Positions 51,725 to 57,521 of a DNA stretch of 57,521 nt are shown here, one piece after another. This DNA comes from Clostridia bacterium (GTDB taxonomy: Bacteria; Bacillota; Clostridia; UMGS1883). The notes under the pieces were generated by a model, which had not been told where the DNA came from, did no database searches, and was given only the letters and a program-made list of their open reading frames with translations. Within the stretch, counting starts at the first letter, position 1; each line of letters begins with the position of its first letter. The DNA is taken from contig JAUNBL010000008.1 of NCBI GenBank assembly GCA_030527235.1, positions 1-57,521 on the forward strand, written 5' to 3'. The position numbers were made by a program, and so were the translations under genes.

Positions 51725-54112
51725 ATGAAATTACCGCTTTCATGGCTTGACGATTATATGACCTTGGGCGACGTTTCTCCCAAAGAATACCGCGACGCAA
51801 TGACTATGACCGGCAGCATGGTGGAAGGTTATGAGGAAGAGGGCGCGGACATTCAAAATGTTAAGGTAGGCAAGATAGTTAAAAAGGTTAAGCATGAGAA
51901 TGCCGATACGCTGTCCGTATGCACGGTGGACATAGGCGGAGAAACACTGCAGATAGTTACCGGTGCGCCGAATGTTAACGAGGGCGACTTGATTCCTCTC
52001 GCCGTTGCTCCGGCTCATCTGCCCGGCAACGTGGTGATAAAGGCCGGCAAGCTTCGCGGCGTGCTGTCTCAGGGAATGATGTGTTCTCACACCGAGCTGG
52101 GGTTAGAGCTCTCTGACGTACCCGGTGCAGCGGAGGACGGTGTCATCGTGTTCAAGCAGCCTTACGCGCCCGGCACTGATGTGCGCGAAGTCCTTGGTCT
52201 CGGCGGAGTAACGATGGAGTTTGAAATCACCTCCAACCGTCCCGACTGTCTGAGCGTCATAGGGCTGGCGCGTGAAAGCGCAGTAACCTTCGGCAAGGCG
52301 TTTAATATCCCTGAAGTAACCGTTAACGAGCAATGCAGCGCAGATATAAAGGACGAATTCGGCATAACCGTTAATGCGCCCGACCTTTGCTTACGCTACA
52401 GCGCAAGGCTTGTTAAAAACGTAAAAATCGAACCTTCGCCGGAATGGATGCAAAAAAGGCTCCGTGCAGCAGGCGTACGCGCGATAAACAATATTGTTGA
52501 CATAACAAACTACGTTATGCTTGAGTACGGTCAGCCCATGCATTCTTTTGACACACGCTTTTTGGAGGGCCGTGAAATCGTAGTCCGCTGCGCAAAGCAA
52601 GGAGAAACTATTACCACTCTTGACGGCGGCGAGCACACGCTTGACGACACCATGCTTGTTATTTGCGACACCGCGCGCCCCGTGGCAGTGGCAGGCGTTA
52701 TGGGCGGAGAAAACTCCGACATTAAGGACGATACAACCGAAGTGCTCTTTGAAAGCGCAAACTTTTTGCGCGGGAGTGTGCGCCGTACGGCTAAAAAGCT
52801 TTCGCTGCGCACTGAATCAAGCGCCCGCTTTGAAAAGGGACTTGACGCGCAAAATACCATCCCGGCGCTGAACCGTGCGTGTCAATTAGTTGAACTGCTT
52901 GGCGCGGGCGAGGTGTGTAAGGGGATTATTGATATTAACAATTCGAGCTGCGCGCCGCGCATACTGCCGTTTCGGCCGGAGTGGATACGCACTTTTATAG
53001 GCGCTGAGATTGATTCTGACTTCATGATAAAAACTCTTGACGCGCTCGGTTTTAGCGTTGACGTTGAAAAAGGAGAAGTCTTGGTCCCCTCCTGGAGAGA
53101 GGACGTTGAGGGCGAGGCGGACATTGCAGAGGAAGTCGCCCGTATTTACGGCTACGACAAAATTCCGACCACTCCGCTGCGCGGTGAGACCACACGCGGC
53201 GGACTTACAGCGGCTCAGCAGAACGCGCTCAACATAAAAACCGCACTTACTTCGTGCGGATATTTTGAGGCGATTTCGTATTCGTTCATAAGTCCCAAGG
53301 GCTTTGACTGGACGTTTGCCTCAGAATCCGAACGCGTCGCCGTTGCGCTCTTGAACCCTCTGGGCGAGGACACGAGCGTCATGCGCACATCTATGGCGCC
53401 GTCTATGATGGAGCTTTTGAGCCGTAATTACAAACGCAATAAGAGCGCGCGGATTCGCCTGTTTGAGGCAGGCACCGTCTATATTCCCAAGAGCCTCCCC
53501 CTCACAGAGCTGCCCTATGAGAAAAAGCGCCTTGCGTTAGGCGCTTTCGGTGAGATGGATTTTTACGATATGAAGGGTACAATAGAGGCTCTGCTTGAAA
53601 GAATAAGCGTCAAAAAATTCTCGTTTGATACTGCCGCACGCAACCCGCTCTATCATCCCGGCAAAAGCGCCGATGTGTACGTCAACGGCAAAGCCGTCGG
53701 CGCCTTCGGCGCCGTCCACCCTCTTGTGCAAAAGAACTATGACATCGCCGTTGAATGCTTCTACTGCGAGCTTGACGAAGACGCGCTCATTGCCGCCGCC
53801 GGCAATGCAAAAAAATACAAGCCGCCTGTCAAGTTCCCGTCTCTGACGCGCGATATTTCGGTCGTAGTTGAAGAAGCGGTCAAGGCGGCGCAAATTGAAG
53901 GCGTTATCAAAAAATGCGGCGGTAATTTCTGCGAGAGCATTAAACTGTTCGATGTGTATCGCGGCGCCCAGATTGGCGATGGCAAAAAGAGCGTTTCCTA
54001 TTCTGTTGTCTATCGCGCTGAGGACAGAACGCTCAACGATGAAGAGATTAACACGATTTTCGACAAAACCGTTAAATCTCTCGCGGAAGGCTTAGGCGCA
54101 ACTCTCAGGTAA
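51725..54112 (+). CDS. pheT: phenylalanyl-tRNA synthetase beta subunit
   Basis: 795 residues from ATG 51725, after AAAGGAG. Domains in order: N-terminal start KLPLSWLDDYM, tRNA-binding EMAP-like domain (KVGKIVKKVKHENADTLSVCTVD), B3/B4 editing domain, B5 domain, catalytic-like core (TSVMRTSMAPSMMELLSRNYKRN) and the C-terminal ferredoxin-fold anticodon-binding domain (KFPSLTRDISVVVEE...SVSYSVVYRAEDRTL). Cotranscribed with pheS under the T-box. Confidence 0.97.
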   Translation: MKLPLSWLDDYMTLGDVSPKEYRDAMTMTGSMVEGYEEEGADIQNVKVGKIVKKVKHENADTLSVCTVDIGGETLQIVTGAPNVNEGDLIPLAVAPAHLPGNVVIKAGKLRGVLSQGMMCSHTELGLELSDVPGAAEDGVIVFKQPYAPGTDVREVLGLGGVTMEFEITSNRPDCLSVIGLARESAVTFGKAFNIPEVTVNEQCSADIKDEFGITVNAPDLCLRYSARLVKNVKIEPSPEWMQKRLRAAGVRAINNIVDITNYVMLEYGQPMHSFDTRFLEGREIVVRCAKQGETITTLDGGEHTLDDTMLVICDTARPVAVAGVMGGENSDIKDDTTEVLFESANFLRGSVRRTAKKLSLRTESSARFEKGLDAQNTIPALNRACQLVELLGAGEVCKGIIDINNSSCAPRILPFRPEWIRTFIGAEIDSDFMIKTLDALGFSVDVEKGEVLVPSWREDVEGEADIAEEVARIYGYDKIPTTPLRGETTRGGLTAAQQNALNIKTALTSCGYFEAISYSFISPKGFDWTFASESERVAVALLNPLGEDTSVMRTSMAPSMMELLSRNYKRNKSARIRLFEAGTVYIPKSLPLTELPYEKKRLALGAFGEMDFYDMKGTIEALLERISVKKFSFDTAARNPLYHPGKSADVYVNGKAVGAFGAVHPLVQKNYDIAVECFYCELDEDALIAAAGNAKKYKPPVKFPSLTRDISVVVEEAVKAAQIEGVIKKCGGNFCESIKLFDVYRGAQIGDGKKSVSYSVVYRAEDRTLNDEEINTIFDKTVKSLAEGLGATLR

Positions 54113-54120
54113 CTAAAAAG

Positions 54121-54149
54121 CACGAGCCCATATGGGCTCGTGTTTTTTT
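54121..54149. terminator. terminator of pheST, bidirectional with the esterase gene
   Basis: A perfect 22-bp palindrome (54121-54142) with an outer CACGAGCCC stem is followed by seven T on the plus strand. The minus-strand esterase ends at 54148, so it may serve both. Confidence 0.88.
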
Positions 54150-56679
54150 ATTGCCTCGGCGTCATTGTCTCCATACTGTGCCAAATGAGCGGCTTTCCTG
54201 TAAATTCAAGGAGTGATACTTTGCGCGCCTCTACACTTTTTGTATCCGACCGCACTGCCTCAAGGCAGTCATTGTCATATACCGCGTCTATGCAAAAGAG
54301 TGTATCTTCCGCGCAATACACGGCATACTGTCCTTTCGTAAACGTTATTACACCCGCCGTTTCTACCGCTCTATACGTGTAATTATCTACAAAGAATTTC
54401 CCTGCTGGCGCGCCGTTGCCGCCACGCACAAGCAGTCTGCCGCAGTTTTGCATTTCCAAAGCGTCGCTCCGAAACGCGGCGTTAAGGCATATTATTTCAG
54501 TCTGTCCGCCCTCGGGTGTGACAAACGCGCTGAAGGTTTTACTCACCGTATCCGCCGCGATTTGGACATGGTACACTACATTCTTTTCATACGGCACTGC
54601 ACTCGCCTTGAACTCGCTGCCGTCGCGGTATTCAAAAAGACCGCTTGTATATGCACGCAGCACGATTCCGCAGCTGTTCCACGCACTGACGCCATTTTCG
54701 GCGGCAGTGTGTGCCACAACAGCGTCCACATTGTCCTCAGTCATGCATATGTCAAAGTCTATAACGCTTACTGGCGCTAAATTTCCCGTAGCACGCGTGC
54801 TGAATGACGCTGCAGAGAAAATCCTATCATCGCTTATAAACGGACTGACCGGCAAGCCATTTTCCCCGAAAAGGTTCGGATTTTCAGGAACCGCGCTGTA
54901 AGCGTAACGCACGTATTTAGGCTCGGCAACGGACAAAGACGACACCGTTATCGTCCCGTCTGCATTGATTCGCGCCTCAGCCGGCACATAGTCTCCTGTT
55001 TTGCCTGCCACTTCAAATTCGCAAAGCGAGTCGGAAATGGCATATGTATTTTTAATTTTCAAACCTTTCCCAATGTTTTCAAAATATAGCGTCATGGTAT
55101 TCGCATCCGCTTCCGCACGCAAAAAGCGCGGCGCCGTGGCGTTTTCCTCCCTGCCGTATATAATCTCGCGCGCGGCAGAGGCTATATACGCGGCCACCTT
55201 CTCCTTTCCAAGCGGATGTATGTTTTCATACGTCGCGCTATCGGTATCAAGGATTGTAACCATAGCGGTTTTTTCTGTGTTCTTCACGTTTGCAGCGGCA
55301 ATGCGCTGAGCCTCGCGAAGCGGGGCGTAGTTTTCCTTTGAATATCTCGCAAGCTGCACAAAAATGAACGGAAGGTCCTCAGCCCCCCACTGTTCGCGGT
55401 AGTCATCGATGAGGCGCGCGAATGCCTCGGAATACATAATCGGATAGTTTGCATCACTCTCACCCTGATACCACAATATCCCTGTCACATTGTAATTCAG
55501 CAGCGGATGAATGTGGTTGTTGTATATTTTACCGTTGGAGGGCGTGAAATTGGGCGTTTTGTTTTCATCGGAAAGGCGCATCCAGCGATTTATCGTTGTA
55601 CCGCGCCACGCCACACTCATAAGCCCTATTGGAACATTTGGCTCGTCTGTCAAAAGCTCGCTCGCGAAAAACTGTCCTATGTACGACAGTTCCTTGTTAT
55701 TATCCGCGTCAAGGCTCTGCCACGAGTCGCTCAAAAACGGCACGTTGTATGTTTCGTCCGCGCTGTCAATCTGCCTGAGGGTGAAGTGTTTTATACGCGA
55801 ATCCACAATACGAGACGGAATGTTATCAACCGTAACTCCGCCGCCGAGCTGCTCTGTTGTTTGGTGGTTATAGCTTTGCGCCATATTGGACTGACCTGCC
55901 AGCACGTAAACATCGCCTACGTATACTCTTGATATTTCACAATACGCGTCACCGGCCAAAACCGTAAGCGTGTACGGAGTGAGTCTCGCCTCGGGAGTTT
56001 GCAGTTTGGCTGAAAAATCTCCATTTTCATCGGCAACTGTTTCGCTTATCTTTCCCGCAAATTCAATCTCCACCGTCTCGTGCGGCTTTGCCGTGCCCCA
56101 CACGCAAAACGGCTTATCCCGTGCAATAACCATGTTTTCGGCAAAAAGGTTCGGCAGCGAAAGCATTGCATGATTTGACACGGAAAACTCGCCCGCCGCT
56201 TCACCCAGTCCCCCGCGTACAACCAGCTTGCCCGCGCTTTTCATTTCGGCCGCATCGGAGCGGAACGCCGCATCCTGAGCAATATATACGCCGTCCACCT
56301 TTACGCTGAATTTCTTTCGTTTGAAGTCCATCTTACATATCACGTGATGCGCTTTTCCCGCCTCAACCGCGACAAGGTTTTCTTTATAGAACTCGCCGCC
56401 GCTGCGAACGTCGAAATACCCGCCCGTCATACGAATTACTACAGCGCAGTCATTCCACGCATCTATTGTATTTTGCGCGCTTGAGTAACCTATATATCCG
56501 TTCACATCAGCTTTTAAGGGCGTAACGTCAAATTCCGCTTCCTGTTCTATGAAGCAGTCGCTCCCTCCCACCTCATGGTATGAGAAGTCAGCTGTTGACG
56601 TCCAAGTTTGCGCGTCTGCACAAAGAGTCGGCAGCGTCAGTGTCAATAGGAAAAAAATAATGCATATATATCTTTTCAT
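54148..56679 (-). CDS. secreted sialate O-acetylesterase-type carbohydrate esterase with duplicated flanking modules
   Basis: 843 residues from ATG 56679, chosen over 56694 because GGAGG precedes it and the signal peptide (MKRYICIIFFLLTLTLPTLCADA) starts there. The central SASA/SGNH domain has VYVLAGQSNMAQSY (nucleophile Ser), GILWYQGESDANYP and NIHPLGKEKVAAYIA (His). Two related beta-sandwich modules flank it, at about 25-175 and 660-800. Both contain AFRSDAxEM...G.LxVRGGxG and a W-N-x-C-x-V/I-V/L-R motif. Likely removes acetyl groups from extracellular glycans and binds sugars through the repeats. It follows the DUF6062-like gene by one base. Confidence 0.88.
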   Translation of the reverse strand: MKRYICIIFFLLTLTLPTLCADAQTWTSTADFSYHEVGGSDCFIEQEAEFDVTPLKADVNGYIGYSSAQNTIDAWNDCAVVIRMTGGYFDVRSGGEFYKENLVAVEAGKAHHVICKMDFKRKKFSVKVDGVYIAQDAAFRSDAAEMKSAGKLVVRGGLGEAAGEFSVSNHAMLSLPNLFAENMVIARDKPFCVWGTAKPHETVEIEFAGKISETVADENGDFSAKLQTPEARLTPYTLTVLAGDAYCEISRVYVGDVYVLAGQSNMAQSYNHQTTEQLGGGVTVDNIPSRIVDSRIKHFTLRQIDSADETYNVPFLSDSWQSLDADNNKELSYIGQFFASELLTDEPNVPIGLMSVAWRGTTINRWMRLSDENKTPNFTPSNGKIYNNHIHPLLNYNVTGILWYQGESDANYPIMYSEAFARLIDDYREQWGAEDLPFIFVQLARYSKENYAPLREAQRIAAANVKNTEKTAMVTILDTDSATYENIHPLGKEKVAAYIASAAREIIYGREENATAPRFLRAEADANTMTLYFENIGKGLKIKNTYAISDSLCEFEVAGKTGDYVPAEARINADGTITVSSLSVAEPKYVRYAYSAVPENPNLFGENGLPVSPFISDDRIFSAASFSTRATGNLAPVSVIDFDICMTEDNVDAVVAHTAAENGVSAWNSCGIVLRAYTSGLFEYRDGSEFKASAVPYEKNVVYHVQIAADTVSKTFSAFVTPEGGQTEIICLNAAFRSDALEMQNCGRLLVRGGNGAPAGKFFVDNYTYRAVETAGVITFTKGQYAVYCAEDTLFCIDAVYDNDCLEAVRSDTKSVEARKVSLLEFTGKPLIWHSMETMTPRQ

Positions 56680-56680
56680 A

Positions 56681-57388
56681 TCACTTGCCTCCAAGCCTGG
56701 TCAAAGCACGCACAAGCGAATCCTTTGCCGTACCCCATGGTGCGTCCTGATTCTTATAATCATACTTTTGCGTAAACCAATGTATGTCCTCGTTAAGCGC
56801 GGCAAGCTGTTTTTGAGTTTGAGCACAAATCTCACGCACAAACTCGTCCAGCTCCCTGCCGCCAATTTCTTGGGGCGCCTGCTCTAAAATCAGCTTCGTG
56901 TGCGGAAGGCACAGTCCTTTCGAGTTCTCAAATTTCAGCCTGAAATCACGCTCCTTGCTCCAAAGGTATACAAAGTTTCCGGCAGCTGCAGCCTCTTGGC
57001 GCAAGAACTTATCGCACAGGGCGCACGTGCAGGTGAGCTTGTCTATGTCGGCAGCAATACGAAGCGACGCTTTCTTCATCGCATTCGCACCCATTACAGA
57101 AGGCGCGCCCTTCATCTTACGCGCCAGTTTGCCGCGAAGCTCTTCCAAATATGTGTCCAGCATCAGCGCCAAACCCAGACGGTTGCCCCTTTCATAGAGC
57201 ATTTCAAGGTGCTGCGGGCAAAAGCCGCGGTTATTTGTAACAATGCGGTTATCCGGCTCCATCATGGACGGGCCGAGGAAATAATCTACCGCATCGCTCT
57301 CAAGTTTTTTTGTAACCGCGCACATTACGCATTCGCATTCCGAATTGAGCGCATCGGTAAGCGGTATGCTGTATATTCTTTCTTTCAT
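56681..57388 (-). CDS. DUF6062-like cysteine-pair protein of unknown function
   Basis: 235 residues, ATG 57388. Two CxxC pairs (SECECVMCAV near residue 18 and TCTCALCDKF near 122) and two FCPQH/LCLPH motifs in repeated halves (NRGFCPQHLEMLYERGN; SKGLCLPHTKLILEQAP) suggest an internal duplication with two metal sites. No signal peptide, so cytoplasmic. The pattern agrees with what I recall of DUF6062 proteins of Clostridia, whose role is unknown. One base separates it from the esterase gene, so they are cotranscribed. Confidence 0.75.
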   Translation of the reverse strand: MKERIYSIPLTDALNSECECVMCAVTKKLESDAVDYFLGPSMMEPDNRIVTNNRGFCPQHLEMLYERGNRLGLALMLDTYLEELRGKLARKMKGAPSVMGANAMKKASLRIAADIDKLTCTCALCDKFLRQEAAAAGNFVYLWSKERDFRLKFENSKGLCLPHTKLILEQAPQEIGGRELDEFVREICAQTQKQLAALNEDIHWFTQKYDYKNQDAPWGTAKDSLVRALTRLGGK

Positions 57389-57435
57389 CTCAACGCCTCC
57401 TTATTTTTATTGTACCACCTGTCTCGCTTTTTGTA

Positions 57436-57476
57436 AAGAAAAACCGCACCGCAGCAAAAAAGCGTCATCTGCGGTT
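57436..57476 (-). terminator. possible terminator of a gene beyond the window
   Basis: AACCGCA at 57442-57448 can pair with TGCGGTT at 57470-57476. On the minus strand a T-rich tail follows. The long loop makes it weak. The last 45 bases of the window show no gene. Confidence 0.4.
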
Positions 57477-57521
57477 GTCAATGATGTGACCCAAAAAAAG
57501 TTTGAGCGTTTGCGATAAAGG

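Overview
The window looks like chromosomal DNA of an uncultured gut- or rumen-type anaerobe of the Bacillota (Clostridia, probably Oscillospirales-like). The evidence is a Firmicutes T-box in front of pheST, the hfq-miaA-mutL-mutS-ylbF-miaB gene order, consensus TTGACA/TATAAT promoters with AGGAGG-type ribosome sites, an S-layer-homology (SLH) surface protein, a dockerin, a cohesin and a BspA-like leucine-rich repeat. Base composition is moderate. No phage, insertion sequence or CRISPR array is visible.

Layout. (1) 1-290: tRNA-Trp with a perfect promoter and a terminator. (2) 437-14687, minus strand: one giant secreted surface-protein gene of about 4,750 codons. It has a beta-helix-like glycine-rich N-terminus, GLUG motifs, many bacterial Ig-like/MBG/YDG modules, a Listeria-Bacteroides repeat and three C-terminal SLH motifs. 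It is split into three overlapping reading frames by the same -1 frame change, present once in each copy of a 2.6-kb perfect direct repeat. (3) 14837-22170, minus strand: a lipoprotein, a secreted amidase-like protein carrying a cohesin domain and leucine-rich repeats, and a secreted lysozyme-like protein carrying a dockerin. The last two share 1,483 identical bases, and short intergenic repeats recur around them. (4) 22206-29418: a uronate-type sugar cluster. Five overlapping minus-strand genes (two sugar isomerase/epimerase-like TIM barrels, two Gfo/Idh dehydrogenases, uronate isomerase uxaC) diverge from an AraC regulator and a galacturonokinase-like GHMP kinase. A 10-bp direct repeat at 21-bp spacing lies between them as a probable operator. 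(5) 29527-38023, minus strand: glyQS, a sugar nucleotidyltransferase, a 1,685-residue secreted multidomain carbohydrate-active protein and a GCS2-type ligase in one tight run. (6) 38145-42970: an MTA/SAH-deaminase-like amidohydrolase, cinA, an orphan BMP-type binding lipoprotein and a HlyD-like adaptor. (7) 42997-50305, minus strand: hfq, miaA, mutL, mutS, ylbF-like and miaB, apparently one operon from a promoter just before miaB. (8) 50374-54149: T-box-regulated pheS-pheT. (9) 54148-57388, minus strand: a DUF6062-like protein and a secreted sialate-O-acetylesterase-type esterase with duplicated flanking modules.

How they may fit together (inference): the organism lives on polysaccharide-rich material. 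Secreted esterase and toroid/CBM proteins would attack acetylated, uronate-containing glycans, and the uronate cluster would process the released sugars. The cohesin/dockerin pair suggests that two cell-wall hydrolases can be docked to each other outside the cell. This pair, together with the recombinogenic giant SLH protein and the uxaC/Gfo-Idh/TIM-barrel/galacturonokinase cluster, is the most interesting content. All calls come from reading the sequence; no database search was possible.
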